DNA of 64,000 nt from Streptomyces sp. V4I2 (GCF_030817655.1 NZ_JAUSZM010000003.1:1116001-1180000), one strand, 5' to 3'; positions 17,509 through 26,787 are shown, counted from the stretch's first letter. Notes: a model not told the origin generated them from the sequence alone. Made by a program: numbers and translations.

Positions 17509-18204
17509 TCAGGCGAGCTTCTTGAGCAGTTCGGCGGCGAGCGGGGCGGAGGAGGCCGGGTTCTGGCCGGTGACGACAGTGCGGTCGACCTCGACGTGCG
17601 GCGTCCACGGCTCGCCGACCTCGACCTTGATGCCCGCCTGCGTCAGGCGGTCCTGGAGCAGCCACTTGGCGCGCTCGGCGTTGCCCGCGAGCTGCTCCTC
17701 GGTGTTGGTGAACGCGGTGATGCGGTAGCCGACGTAGGCGTTGGTGCCGTCCTCCTTGACCGCGGCGAGCAGCGCGGCCGGGCCGTGGCAGACCACGCCG
17801 ACCGGCATGCCGCTGCCCAGCGCCCGGGTGAGGATGCTGCCGGCGTCGGCGTTCACGGCCAGGTCCTCCATGGGGCCGTGGCCGCCGGGGACGTACACCG
17901 CTGCGTAGTCGTCGAGCCGTACGTCGGTCAGTGCGATGGGGGCCTCGAACTCGGGGGCCGTCTCCACGACGGCGCGGATCCTTGCGGCCTGCTCCGGTCC
18001 GCCGTTGGCGTCGGAGCTGAGGCTGCCCTCGTCGACGGGCGGGACCACACCGCCGGGGGTGGCCACGGTGACCTCGTGTCCGGCCGCCTTGAAAGCCTCG
18101 TACGGGGCGACGGCCTCCTCGGCCCAGAAGCCTGTGGGGTGGGTGCTGCCGTCGGCCAGGGTCCACTGGTCGGCGCCGGTCATCACGAAAAGGATCTTCG
18201 CCAT
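17509..18204 (-). CDS. DJ-1/PfpI superfamily protein (Hsp31/glyoxalase III-like)
   Basis: A 231-residue class I glutamine amidotransferase-like protein. It begins MAKILFVMTGADQWTLADGS and carries AVYVPGGHGPMEDLA and the nucleophile elbow VGVVCHGPAALLAAV with the conserved Cys. This layout matches the Hsp31-type subgroup, whose members act as glutathione-independent glyoxalases or deglycases; the reaction here is inferred. The ATG at 18204 has AGGAG 8 bases upstream, preferred to the upstream start at 18222. Confidence 0.88.
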   Translation of the reverse strand: MAKILFVMTGADQWTLADGSTHPTGFWAEEAVAPYEAFKAAGHEVTVATPGGVVPPVDEGSLSSDANGGPEQAARIRAVVETAPEFEAPIALTDVRLDDYAAVYVPGGHGPMEDLAVNADAGSILTRALGSGMPVGVVCHGPAALLAAVKEDGTNAYVGYRITAFTNTEEQLAGNAERAKWLLQDRLTQAGIKVEVGEPWTPHVEVDRTVVTGQNPASSAPLAAELLKKLA

Positions 18205-18337
18205 CGTCATCTCCTGGGGCACGGTCCGTCTCGGACCGGTGGGGTGCTTGATGCTGCCGTGACAGACGGTGTTGTGTCGGCTCTCCTGGCTGAATCATCA
18301 CCACCCACGCGTGCTGCCGCCACCCGGATCGGACGCT

Positions 18338-18898
18338 TCAGGCCGTACCGCCGAAGTCGACGTCCTTGGTCCCGACGGTACCGGCCGTGCGTCCCGGCGC
18401 GGTCTGGTAGGTCCAGTACAGGTTGGTGTGCGCGATGACCTGGTCCGGCGGCGGCGCTCCCCATGCCGTCTGGTCGTCCGTCGTGTGGGCGTCGCTTACC
18501 AGGATCGCGTCGTACCCCCTGACGAGCGCACCGTGGAGCGTCGAGCGGATGCACACATCGGTCGATGCGCCGACGACGACGAGTCGCCCGACTCCAAGAC
18601 CCGACAGCACGGTCTCCAGCACGGTGTCCTCGAACGAGTCGGCGTAGTTCTTCTCGACGAGCGGCTCGGCGATGCCCGGAGTCAGCTCGGGGACGATGCG
18701 CCAGTCGTCGCTCCCCTTCACCAACTGCTCGTCGGAGTGCTGGACCCAGACGACGGGGATCCGGTCCAGCCGCGCCTTCTCGACGAGACTGCCGACGTTC
18801 GCGACGACCGCATCGCGCTCGTGAGCCGTCTCGACGACGCCCTTCTGCACGTCCACGACGACGAGTGCCGTGTTCGGACGGTTGTCGAGTGTGGTCAT
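18338..18898 (-). CDS. Isochorismatase-like cysteine hydrolase
   Basis: A 186-residue alpha/beta hydrolase of the isochorismatase superfamily. The catalytic triad is visible: Asp in TALVVVDVQKGVV, Lys in PLVEKNYADSF and Cys in VVVGASTDVCIRSTLHGA. The cis-peptide Gly-Ala region before the triad Cys is conserved. Family members hydrolyse amides or enol ethers (nicotinamide, carbamoyl groups, isochorismate); the substrate is not readable. The start MTTLDNRPN at 18898 follows GGAGCCC. It lies 133 bp upstream of the DJ-1-like gene on the same strand. Confidence 0.88.
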   Translation of the reverse strand: MTTLDNRPNTALVVVDVQKGVVETAHERDAVVANVGSLVEKARLDRIPVVWVQHSDEQLVKGSDDWRIVPELTPGIAEPLVEKNYADSFEDTVLETVLSGLGVGRLVVVGASTDVCIRSTLHGALVRGYDAILVSDAHTTDDQTAWGAPPPDQVIAHTNLYWTYQTAPGRTAGTVGTKDVDFGGTA

Positions 18899-18989
18899 GG
18901 GCTCCCCCTGCTCCGCATGGGCTTCGATGTCCAAGCAGAGTAGACCCACCCACTGACAACCGGCCCGGCACGCACTCCGCCGCACGCCC

Positions 18990-19391
18990 TCATCCCGGCC
19001 CGGCGGCCACCCCTCCCAGGACAACCGCCTGCCCGGCGCCGGAGAAGATGACGCCGGGGTCGGCGGGGGCCTGGTTGAGAACCCACAGGCCGATCAGCGT
19101 GGCCAGGGTGAAGACAACAGCGATCAGGACGGCCAGGACGAGTCGGCGGCGGCGTTCGCGGCGCAGCCACTCGCCACGAGCCGTGCGGTAGGCGTCCGGC
19201 GCGGCCTGTACTCCGCCGGCCAGCGTCTCCAGAGCCTCGCGCAGCTCCCGTTCCGTCCGGCCCACGTCCGCCGCGCCTTCCGGCGCCCGGCCGCCCTCAG
19301 GTTCCATGCGGTGCCTCTCCGTGCCGTCCTTCTCCGTGCGTTCGTTCCCGGTGCGTTCGTTCCCGGTGCGCCCCCGACCGGTGTCGTTCAT
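18990..19391 (-). CDS. Single-pass membrane protein coupled to an ECF sigma factor (putative anti-sigma)
   Basis: A 133-residue protein. Residues 1-90 are hydrophilic, with near-duplicate RTGNERTGNERT runs at the start and ERELREALETLAGGVQAAPD later. One membrane helix, LVLAVLIAVVFTLATLIGLW, is followed by a short extracytoplasmic tail. Its ATG overlaps the sigma factor stop (4-bp overlap), so translation is coupled. This arrangement fits a membrane anti-sigma factor, although no zinc-binding HxxxCxxC motif is present and the identification rests on context. Confidence 0.7.
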   Translation of the reverse strand: MNDTGRGRTGNERTGNERTEKDGTERHRMEPEGGRAPEGAADVGRTERELREALETLAGGVQAAPDAYRTARGEWLRRERRRRLVLAVLIAVVFTLATLIGLWVLNQAPADPGVIFSGAGQAVVLGGVAAGPG

Positions 19392-19975
19392 CGCCGAGCC
19401 TCCATCGCCTGGCTCAGCGCGGCGATGCCGCGCGCGGTGTGTGTCTTGACCGAGCCGCAGGAGATGCCCATCGCGGCGGCGATCTCGCTCTCCTTCAGCC
19501 CGAGCCAGTGCCGCAGCACGAGCGCCTCGCGCTGCCGGGCCGGCAACTGCTGCAGTGCGTCGATCAGCACACGCTGGTCGTCGTGCAGGAGGGCGGTGCT
19601 CTCGGCGGAGGCGACGACCTCCTCCGGCGGGTTCTCCACATGTCTGCGGGCCACTTGCAGGTGCCGTATGCGCATCCGGGTCAGGTTGCAGACGGTGGAG
19701 CGCAGGTACGCCTCCGCCGCCTTGGTGTCCCGCAGCCGCCGCCACTTGCGGTAGATCTGGTAGTACGCCTCGGCCACCACGTTCTCCGGGTCGTCCGCGC
19801 CGAGCAGCACGGCCAGCCGCAGCATGGAGGCGTAGTTCAGCTCGAACAGGCGGGCAAGGGCGGCCTCCCGCTCCAGGTCGGCCGGGTCGCTCGCCGCGGG
19901 TATGAGCGAATCGGCCGGAGTGGCGGGCGGCGGCACGGGCGGCAGCGTGAGGGGGATGTTCTGTCTGCGTCTCAC
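19388..19975 (-). CDS. ECF-type RNA polymerase sigma factor
   Basis: A 195-residue sigma-70 family protein. Region 2 is in ARLFELNYASMLRLAVLLGA and AYYQIYRKWRRLRDTKAAEA; region 4 is in LQQLPARQREALVLRHWLGL and SEIAAAMGISCGSVKTHTAR. It resembles Streptomyces SigE-family ECF factors. The GTG start overlaps the stop of the upstream sodium:solute symporter (GTGA), with GGGAG 10 bases before it, so sigma synthesis is tied to transporter synthesis. A putative membrane anti-sigma gene follows with another overlap. Confidence 0.87.
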   Translation of the reverse strand: MRRRQNIPLTLPPVPPPATPADSLIPAASDPADLEREAALARLFELNYASMLRLAVLLGADDPENVVAEAYYQIYRKWRRLRDTKAAEAYLRSTVCNLTRMRIRHLQVARRHVENPPEEVVASAESTALLHDDQRVLIDALQQLPARQREALVLRHWLGLKESEIAAAMGISCGSVKTHTARGIAALSQAMEARR

Positions 19976-21534
19976 GGGTTGTTCGCTCCCGTCTCGGGGC
20001 GCCGCCTGACGGTCAGGCGGGTCGGTAGGTCGGTGAGGTCGGTGCCGCGCGGGACGCCGAGTCGTTCCAGGGCCAGGGTCGCGGCCACGGCGACGGTCAG
20101 ATTGAGCAGGAGGGCGACGAGCCCGGCGTAGATCTCCACGGCGGGGCCGCCGAAGCCGACCGGTACGACGGACGAGAAGCCCTCCCGCACCACCAGGACG
20201 GTTCCGGCCGCCATGCCAACGGCCCAGCCGGCCAGCAGCGCCCGTGGATGCAGCCGGCCGGTGAACAGTCCCACGGCCATGGCAGGGAAGATCTGCAGGA
20301 TCCAGACCCCGCCGAGCAGTTGGAGATTGATCGCGTCCTGGTCGCGCAGCCCGAACACGAACGCGACCGCGCCCACCTTCGCGGTCAGCGACACCGCCTT
20401 GGCGATGCGCACCTGCCGCTTCGGCGTGGCGGTGGGGTGGACGTACTCGACGTACACGTTCCGGACGAAGCTGGTGGCCGCGGCGATGGACATCACGGCG
20501 GCCGGGACCAGCGCCCCCACGGTGATCGCGGCGAACACCAGCCCGGCCAACGGCCCCGGCATCAGCCGGTCGACCAGCATCGGTACGGCGGCCTCGGCGC
20601 CGCCCTCCGGCGCCCGTACGCCCACCGCGAGGGCGGCGACGCCGAGGAAGCCGAAGAGCGCGAGCAGCGCCGTCCAGGCGGGCAGCGCCACGGAGACCTT
20701 GCGCAGGGTGCGCGGGCCGTCGGCGGCGAAACCGGCGGTGAGGACGTGCGGGTACATCAGCAGGGCCAGCGCGGAGCCGAAGGCGAGCGTTGCGTAGGCC
20801 GGCTGCTGGGCTGGGGAAAGCAGCAGCGCGGAGTGGGCCGCGTCCGTTCCACCGAGCCGCCGGGCGGCGCCGTCGAAGACGGGGCCGGGGCCACCGAGCC
20901 GGGCGAGGACCAGCCAGCACACGGCGGTGAGGGAGACGAACACGGCCACCGCCTTGAGCGCGGAGATGACGGTGGGCGCACGCAGCCCGTGCCGATAGGT
21001 CGCCACCGCGAGCCCCGCGAAGAGGGCCACCATCACCAGGTCCCCGCCCGCGCCGCGCGGATACACCTCCCCGGCTGTCAACACCGCGCGTATGCCGAGC
21101 AGTTGCAGTGCCAGATAGGGCATCGTCGCGAGGATCCCGGTCAGCGCGACCACCAGGGCCAGGGGCGGCGAGCCGTAGCGGCCGCGCACGAAGTCGGCCG
21201 CGGTGATGTAGCCGTGCCGGCGGGCCACGGTCCACAGGCGGCTCAGCAGCACGAAGGCGAGCGGGCAGACGATCACCGTGTACGGCACCGCGAAGAAGGC
21301 GGGCGCGCCGTTGCCGTACGCCAGTCCTGGAACGGCGGTGAAGGTGTACGCGGTGAAGATCGTGCCGCCGAGCAGGAACCAGGTCCACACCGGGCCCAGA
21401 CTCCGGTCGGCCAGTGCCCAGCCCTCCAGGGAGGGCAGCCGGTCGCTGGGACGCAGCCGGGTAGCGGTGACGGCGAGCAGCGACGCTCCGCCGATCACGA
21501 CGAGGAACGTCGCGGTCATGGCGCCGTCGGCCAT
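19972..21534 (-). CDS. Sodium:solute symporter (SSS family, MctP-like)
   Basis: A 520-residue transporter with about 13 hydrophobic segments. It begins MADGAMTATFLVVIGGASLL and includes LEGWALADRSLGPVWTWFLL, FTAYTFTAVPGLAYGNGAPA and AATSFVRNVYVEYVHPTATP, typical of the monocarboxylate (pyruvate/lactate/acetate) group of SSS carriers. Such carriers often pair with a DUF3311 protein; here the DUF3311 gene is divergent instead of cistronic. The gene is followed with overlap by an ECF sigma factor, which is unusual. AAGGA lies 9 bases before the ATG. Confidence 0.88.
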   Translation of the reverse strand: MADGAMTATFLVVIGGASLLAVTATRLRPSDRLPSLEGWALADRSLGPVWTWFLLGGTIFTAYTFTAVPGLAYGNGAPAFFAVPYTVIVCPLAFVLLSRLWTVARRHGYITAADFVRGRYGSPPLALVVALTGILATMPYLALQLLGIRAVLTAGEVYPRGAGGDLVMVALFAGLAVATYRHGLRAPTVISALKAVAVFVSLTAVCWLVLARLGGPGPVFDGAARRLGGTDAAHSALLLSPAQQPAYATLAFGSALALLMYPHVLTAGFAADGPRTLRKVSVALPAWTALLALFGFLGVAALAVGVRAPEGGAEAAVPMLVDRLMPGPLAGLVFAAITVGALVPAAVMSIAAATSFVRNVYVEYVHPTATPKRQVRIAKAVSLTAKVGAVAFVFGLRDQDAINLQLLGGVWILQIFPAMAVGLFTGRLHPRALLAGWAVGMAAGTVLVVREGFSSVVPVGFGGPAVEIYAGLVALLLNLTVAVAATLALERLGVPRGTDLTDLPTRLTVRRRPETGANNP

Positions 21535-21608
21535 GGGTCACCGTCCTTGGTGTGCCTGGATCTCACCGGTTGGTTGCGCAGACGGCTGGTTCGGTTGACG
21601 GAACACCG

Positions 21609-21631
21609 GCGGAAATCTTCTGGAAATCCGC
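21609..21631. promoter_or_regulatory. Repeat in the symporter/DUF3311 divergent promoter region
   Basis: An inverted repeat with ends GCGGA and TCCGC contains two direct copies of GGAAATC. It lies in the 166-bp region between the divergent symporter and DUF3311/CstA transcription units, a logical place for shared control. TTGACA is read on the minus strand just beside it. Confidence 0.35.
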
Positions 21632-21700
21632 TGTCAACCACTTCCGGCGGGTGGGCAACTCTTGCACAGACCCACAGCGAGCGGGAGAGGAGCAGAGGTC

Positions 21701-21922
21701 ATGGCACGGACCGGTCATCCCCGGCTACGGCGCGTCGCCGTAGCCGTGCTACTCCTCGCGCCCGCGGCGGGGCTGCTGTGGGTTCCCTGGTACGCCGGTG
21801 CGAGCCCGGCGCTCGCGGGCACGCCGTTCTTCTACTGGTACCAGCTCGCCTGGGTGCCGGGCTGCGGTCTCTGCCTGCTCGGGGCGTACGCGCTGACCAG
21901 GCACGAACACCGCGATCCCTGA
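21701..21922 (+). CDS. DUF3311 small membrane protein (SSS transporter partner)
   Basis: A 73-residue protein with two hydrophobic segments: VAVAVLLLAPAAGLLWVPWY and the second containing FFYWYQLAWVPGCGLCLLGA. The FFYWYQLAWVP block is the hallmark of DUF3311, small proteins normally encoded immediately before SSS monocarboxylate carriers. Here it lies head-to-head with the symporter and upstream of cstA. It is probably an accessory subunit of the symporter. The start has AGGAG/GAGG before it. Confidence 0.82.
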   Translation: MARTGHPRLRRVAVAVLLLAPAAGLLWVPWYAGASPALAGTPFFYWYQLAWVPGCGLCLLGAYALTRHEHRDP

Positions 21923-22005
21923 TCCGGGCGAACGGGAGTCACGTCCCGGTCGCTGATCTTCACGCATTTCCTTTCCCGACATCACCCCCGAGGTGAGGAG
22001 CCGCC

Positions 22006-24174
22006 ATGCCTACGTCAGTCATGCCCGAATCCGGTCTCCCGGCGCCACAGGAGCCGCCGCCCGTAAGGTCCCGCCTGTCGCCACGGTCGGTCCTGCTGTG
22101 GGGCACCGTCTCGCTGCTGGGCGCCGTCGCCTGGGGCGTCCTGGCCCTGGCCCGCGGTGAGGAGATCTCCGCCGTCTGGCTGGTGGTGGCCGCGCTCGGC
22201 TCGTACGCCATCGCCTACCGCTTCTACTCGCGCTTCATCGCCCGCCGGGTGCTGAAGCCGGACGATCGTCGGGCGACGCCCGCCGAGCGTCTGGAGGACG
22301 GCGTCGACTTCCAGCCGACCGACCGCCGGGTGCTGCTCGGCCACCACTTCGCCGCGATCGCCGGCGCCGGTCCGCTGGTCGGACCGGTGCTCGCGGCCCA
22401 GATGGGGTACCTGCCCGGCACCCTGTGGATCGTGGCCGGGGTGATCTTCGCGGGGGCCGTGCAGGACATGGTGGTGCTGTTCCTGTCGATGCGGCGGGAC
22501 GGCAAGTCGCTGGGGCAGATGGCCCGTGACGAGATCGGCCGGGCGGGCGGCGCCGCTGCCCTGGTCGCGGTCTTCGCCATCATGATCATCCTGTTGGGTG
22601 TGCTGGCCCTGGTCGTGGTCAACGCCCTCGCGCACTCCCCCTGGGGCACCTTCTCCGTCGCCATGACCATCCCCATCGCCCTGTTCATGGGCTTCTGGAT
22701 GCACCGCATCCGCCCCGGCCGGGTCGTCGAGACCAGCTTCATCGGGGTGGCGCTGCTCCTGCTCGCCATCGTCGGCGGCGGCTGGATCCAGAACTCCTCG
22801 CTCGCGGACACCTTCACCCTCAGCCCGACGACCCTCGTCTTCTGCCTGGTCGGATACGGCTTCGTCGCCTCGGTCCTGCCGGTGTGGATGCTGCTCGCGC
22901 CGCGCGACTACCTGTCCACCTTCATGAAGATCGGCACCATCGCGCTGCTCGCGGTCGGCGTCGTGGTAGCCGCCCCGGTGCTGCGCGCCGACGCGGTCAG
23001 CGAGTTCGCGAGCTCGGGCGCCGGTCCGGTCTTCGCCGGCTCCCTGTTCCCCTTCCTCTTCATCACCATCGCCTGCGGCGCGCTGTCCGGCTTCCACGCC
23101 CTGGTCGCCTCCGGCACGACCCCGAAGCTGATCCAGAAGGAGTCCCAGGTCCGGATGATCGGCTACGGCGCCATGCTGATGGAGTCGTTCGTGGCGATCA
23201 TGGCGCTGATCGCCGCGGCCACCCTCGAACCCGGCCTGTTCTACGCGATGAACGCCCCCGCGGGTCTCCTCGGCACGACGGCCGAGTCCGCGTCCCAGGC
23301 GGTGGCCGGCCTCGGCTTCACCATCACCCCCGACCAGCTGACCCAGGCGGCCAAGGCGGTGGAGGAGCAGACCCTGATCGCCCGCTCGGGCGGAGCGCCG
23401 ACCCTGGCCGTCGGCATGTCGGAGATCTTCTCCGGCGTCTTCGGCGGTACCGCGATGAAGGCTTTCTGGTACCACTTCGCGATCATGTTCGAGGCGCTGT
23501 TCATCCTGACCACGGTCGACGCGGGCACCCGGGTCGGCCGGTTCATGCTGCAGGACATGCTCGGCAACGTCTGGAAGCCCGTCGGCCGGGTCAACTGGAA
23601 GCCCGGGATCTGGCTGTGCAGTGCCCTCGTCGTCGCCGCCTGGGGCTACTTCCTCTACACCGGCGCCACCGACCCGCTGGGCGGGATCAACCAGCTCTTC
23701 CCGCTCTTCGGCATCGCCAACCAGTTGCTGGCCGCCATCGCCCTCACCGTCTGCACCACGATCCTGGTCAAGTCCGGACGGCTGCGCTTCGCCTGGGTCA
23801 CCGGCACCCCACTGGCCTGGGTGGTCGTGGTCACCTTCACCGCCGGCTGGCAGAAGATCTTCTCCGACGACCCCAGGGTGGGCTTCTTCACCCAGCGCGC
23901 GCGGTACGCCGACGCCATCGACGCCGGTCAGATCCTCCCGCCCGCCAAGACCGTCGACGACATGCACACGGTGGTCACCAACTCCACGGTCGACGGCGTA
24001 CTCATCACCCTCTTCCTGCTGCTGGTCGCCGTGGTGATCGTGAACGCGGCGGTGGTGTGCGTACGCGCCCTGCGGTCCCCGTCTCCCCTGCCGACCACCG
24101 AGGCGCCGTACGTCGAGTCACGCCTCGACGCGCCCGAACAGGTCGCCGAACCGCTCGCAGGAGCCCGCTCATGA
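22006..24174 (+). CDS. cstA: Carbon starvation protein CstA / BtsT-type pyruvate transporter
   Basis: A 722-residue polytopic protein with the CstA layout: N-terminal domain (about 16 membrane segments) with HHFAAIAGAGPLVGPVLAAQ and ACGALSGFHALVASGTTPKL, and C-terminal block with LFPLFGIANQLLAAIALTVC. Characterised E. coli homologues CstA and BtsT import pyruvate. The length matches those proteins (about 700-716). It is followed by a YbdD-type gene in an ATGA overlap, the usual partner. With the divergent MctP-like symporter this makes a two-carrier monocarboxylate uptake locus. The start follows GGTGAGGAG. Confidence 0.94.
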   Translation: MPTSVMPESGLPAPQEPPPVRSRLSPRSVLLWGTVSLLGAVAWGVLALARGEEISAVWLVVAALGSYAIAYRFYSRFIARRVLKPDDRRATPAERLEDGVDFQPTDRRVLLGHHFAAIAGAGPLVGPVLAAQMGYLPGTLWIVAGVIFAGAVQDMVVLFLSMRRDGKSLGQMARDEIGRAGGAAALVAVFAIMIILLGVLALVVVNALAHSPWGTFSVAMTIPIALFMGFWMHRIRPGRVVETSFIGVALLLLAIVGGGWIQNSSLADTFTLSPTTLVFCLVGYGFVASVLPVWMLLAPRDYLSTFMKIGTIALLAVGVVVAAPVLRADAVSEFASSGAGPVFAGSLFPFLFITIACGALSGFHALVASGTTPKLIQKESQVRMIGYGAMLMESFVAIMALIAAATLEPGLFYAMNAPAGLLGTTAESASQAVAGLGFTITPDQLTQAAKAVEEQTLIARSGGAPTLAVGMSEIFSGVFGGTAMKAFWYHFAIMFEALFILTTVDAGTRVGRFMLQDMLGNVWKPVGRVNWKPGIWLCSALVVAAWGYFLYTGATDPLGGINQLFPLFGIANQLLAAIALTVCTTILVKSGRLRFAWVTGTPLAWVVVVTFTAGWQKIFSDDPRVGFFTQRARYADAIDAGQILPPAKTVDDMHTVVTNSTVDGVLITLFLLLVAVVIVNAAVVCVRALRSPSPLPTTEAPYVESRLDAPEQVAEPLAGARS

Positions 24175-24359
24175 ACGTCCGGCGGTGGGTCCGGGCAGTG
24201 CGCTGGTATCTGCGCGAGCTGACGGGCGAGGCCGGGTACGACCGCCACTGCGACCGACACCGACGCCACCATCCGCTCGCGCCGGTACCGACGCGCCGCG
24301 AGTACGAGGTACTACGCGCACGTCACCGGGAGGACCACCCCCAGAGCCGCTGCTGCTGA
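24171..24359 (+). CDS. YbdD/YjiX family small protein
   Basis: A 62-residue basic, His-rich protein: VRAVRWYLRELTGEAGYDRH is followed by HRRHHPLAPVPTRREYEVLR and ends in CC. It matches the YbdD/YjiX (DUF466) family, whose genes follow cstA/btsT; in E. coli the small partner is needed for full pyruvate uptake by some carriers. Its ATG overlaps the cstA stop, so the two are translationally coupled. Confidence 0.88.
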   Translation: MNVRRWVRAVRWYLRELTGEAGYDRHCDRHRRHHPLAPVPTRREYEVLRARHREDHPQSRCC

Positions 24360-24490
24360 CGGCCCGGTCACCGACCGGGGGGCGGGTGCATCTGTCAGCC
24401 GTGAGGCCGGCACCCGCCCACACGCCTTCGCGCCCAGCTCAGCGCATAAACTGTGCCCCTTCTGTACGCGATCCGGCCGGAGGCCGCCGC

Positions 24491-25666
24491 ATGAGGATCT
24501 CGCAACGCGCTCAGGCCGTCGCCCCGTTCTACGCCATGGAGTTCGGCAAGCATGCCGCGGCGCTGGAGGCCCAGGGCCACCACGTCGTCAAACTCAGCCT
24601 CGGTGAACCGGACTTCGGCGCGCCCCCGGCCGTACTGAACGCGATGCGCGAGGCCATGGACGGCCGGCCGATGGCCTACACCGCGGCGCTCGGGCTGCCC
24701 GCCCTGCGGCAGGCGATCGCGGGGTTCTACCGGGACCGGCACGGTGTCGAGGTCGACCCCGCCCGGGTCGTCGTGACCGCGGGCGCCTCCGCTGCCCTGG
24801 TGCTGGCCACGGCGGCCCTCGTCGACACCGGCGACGAGGTGCTCATCGCGGATCCGTCGTACCCCTGCAACCGGCAGATCGTCGAGAGCTTCGGCGCGGA
24901 CGTCACGCTCGTTCCCACCACCGCCGAGACCCGCTTCCAGCTGAACACCTCGTCGGTGCGGTCGAGTTGGACGGACCGGACCCGCGGTGTCATGATCGCC
25001 ACCCCGTCCAACCCGACGGGTACCTCCGTTCCGGCCGAGGAGCTGGCGGCGATCTGCGCGTTCGCCCGCGAGCGCGACGCGTGGCGCATCGTCGACGAGA
25101 TCTACCTCGACCTCAGCGACCACGACGCCCAGGGCGAGCCGCCGCGCAGCGCACTCTCATACGACCCCGATGCCATCGTCATCAACAGCTTCTCGAAGTA
25201 CTTCGGCATGACCGGGTGGCGGCTCGGCTGGTGCGTCGTCCCCGAGGCTCTTGTGCCGGCGATGGAGCGACTGGCCCAGAACTACTTCCTCTGCGCGTCC
25301 ACTCCCGCGCAGCACGCGGCGCTGTCCTGCTTCACCGCCGAGTCCCTCGCGGTCTGCGAGGAACGCCGCGTCGAGTTCACCGATCGGCGCGCGCTCGTCC
25401 TCGACGGCCTGGCAAGGATCGGACTGCCGGTCCCCGTCCCGCCCGACGGCGCGTTCTACGTCTACTTCGACGTCGGCCGCACTGGGCTCACCTCCTGGCA
25501 GTTCTGCGAACGAGCGCTCCAGGAGGCGCACGTCGCCCTCACCCCGGGCAGGGACTTCGGCGTGCACACCGCACAGACACACGTGCGGCTGTCCTACGCG
25601 GCCTCGGCCGACGACCTCCGCGAGGGGATCGCACGGCTCGGGAAGTTCGCGGCCACGCTTCCATAG
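24491..25666 (+). CDS. Pyridoxal-phosphate aminotransferase, class I/II
   Basis: A 391-residue fold-type I PLP enzyme. It has LSLGEPDFGAPPAVLNAMRE at the N-terminus, VVVTAGASAALVLATAALVD, the conserved Asn in ATPSNPTGTSVP, the Asp in WRIVDEIYLDLS and the Schiff-base Lys in NSFSKYFGMTGWRLGW. An Arg in VRLSYAAS would bind the substrate carboxylate. It resembles aspartate/aromatic or unspecified aminotransferases. The ATG at 24491 begins MRISQRAQAVAPFYAMEFGK. It stands alone between ybdD and dhaK. Confidence 0.92.
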   Translation: MRISQRAQAVAPFYAMEFGKHAAALEAQGHHVVKLSLGEPDFGAPPAVLNAMREAMDGRPMAYTAALGLPALRQAIAGFYRDRHGVEVDPARVVVTAGASAALVLATAALVDTGDEVLIADPSYPCNRQIVESFGADVTLVPTTAETRFQLNTSSVRSSWTDRTRGVMIATPSNPTGTSVPAEELAAICAFARERDAWRIVDEIYLDLSDHDAQGEPPRSALSYDPDAIVINSFSKYFGMTGWRLGWCVVPEALVPAMERLAQNYFLCASTPAQHAALSCFTAESLAVCEERRVEFTDRRALVLDGLARIGLPVPVPPDGAFYVYFDVGRTGLTSWQFCERALQEAHVALTPGRDFGVHTAQTHVRLSYAASADDLREGIARLGKFAATLP

Positions 25667-25794
25667 GCGAAGCCGACAGCCGCGTACTCGTCGGTCCACT
25701 GACGCGCGCCTCCCGCCAACGTGACCCGCGCTGCCTCAGCACCGATACTTCCAAGAGGTCAGAGGCTCAGTTCCCGTGTCACCAGGAGGTTCCC

Positions 25795-26787
25795 ATGAGG
25801 ATGCTCATCAACGTCCCCGAGACCGTGGTCACCGATGCGCTGCGTGGCCTGGCGGTCGCCCACCCCGAGTTGACCGTCGACGTCGAGAACCGGGTGATCG
25901 TACGGCGGGACGCTCCCGTGGCCGGGAAGGTCGCCCTGGTCTCCGGCGGGGGTTCGGGGCACGAGCCGCTGCACGGTGGGTTCGTGGGGCCCGGGATGCT
26001 CTCGGCGGCCTGCCCGGGTGAGGTGTTCACCTCGCCGGTGCCGGATCAGATGGTGCGGGCGGCGGCGGCCGTGGACAGCGGTGCGGGGGTGCTGTTCATC
26101 GTGAAGAACTACACGGGGGACGTGCTCAACTTCGACATGGCGGCCGAACTCGCCGAGGACGAGGGCATCCAGGTCGCCAGGGTGCTGGTCGACGACGACG
26201 TGGCGGTCACCGACAGTCTCTACACGGCCGGGCGGCGCGGCACGGGTGCGACGCTGTTCGTGGAGAAGATCGCGGGCGCGGCGGCCGACGAGGGGCAGCC
26301 CTTGGAGCGGGTGGAGGCGGTGGCCCGGCAGGTCAATGAGAACTCCCGCAGCTTCGGGGTCGCGCTCAGCGCGGTCACCACGCCGGCCAAGGGCAGCCCG
26401 ACCTTCGATCTGCCGCCGGGCGAGCTTGAGTTGGGCATCGGCATCCACGGCGAGCCCGGCCGGGAGCGGCGGGCGATGATGACTTCGCGGGAGATCGCCG
26501 ACTTCGCGGTCGGCGCGATCCTGGACGACATGACTCCGCGCAATCCCGTCCTCGTCCTGGTCAACGGCATGGGCGCGACCCCGCTGCTGGAGTTGTACGG
26601 CTTCAACGCCGAGGTGCATCGAGTGCTCGCCGAGCGCGGTGTCGCCGTCGCCCGCACCCTGGTCGGCAACTACGTCACCTCCCTCGACATGGCCGGCGCC
26701 TCGGTCACCCTGTGCCAGATCGACGAGGAGCTGCTGCGTCTGTGGGACGCGCCGGTGAAGACGGCGGGGCTGCGCTGGGGAGTGTGA
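25795..26787 (+). CDS. dhaK: Dihydroxyacetone kinase subunit DhaK
   Basis: A 330-residue substrate-binding subunit of the PTS-dependent dihydroxyacetone kinase. It has SGGGSGHEPLHGGFVGPGML near the N-terminus and the hemiaminal-forming His in LGIGIHGEPGRERR (residue 218), which covalently holds dihydroxyacetone. It acts with DhaL and DhaM, encoded immediately downstream, to make dihydroxyacetone phosphate. The ATG follows CAGGAGG. The length is normal for the family. Confidence 0.95.
   Translation: MRMLINVPETVVTDALRGLAVAHPELTVDVENRVIVRRDAPVAGKVALVSGGGSGHEPLHGGFVGPGMLSAACPGEVFTSPVPDQMVRAAAAVDSGAGVLFIVKNYTGDVLNFDMAAELAEDEGIQVARVLVDDDVAVTDSLYTAGRRGTGATLFVEKIAGAAADEGQPLERVEAVARQVNENSRSFGVALSAVTTPAKGSPTFDLPPGELELGIGIHGEPGRERRAMMTSREIADFAVGAILDDMTPRNPVLVLVNGMGATPLLELYGFNAEVHRVLAERGVAVARTLVGNYVTSLDMAGASVTLCQIDEELLRLWDAPVKTAGLRWGV

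Noticed and set aside
22015..23967. A 650-codon minus-strand open frame
   Set aside because: Antisense shadow of cstA.
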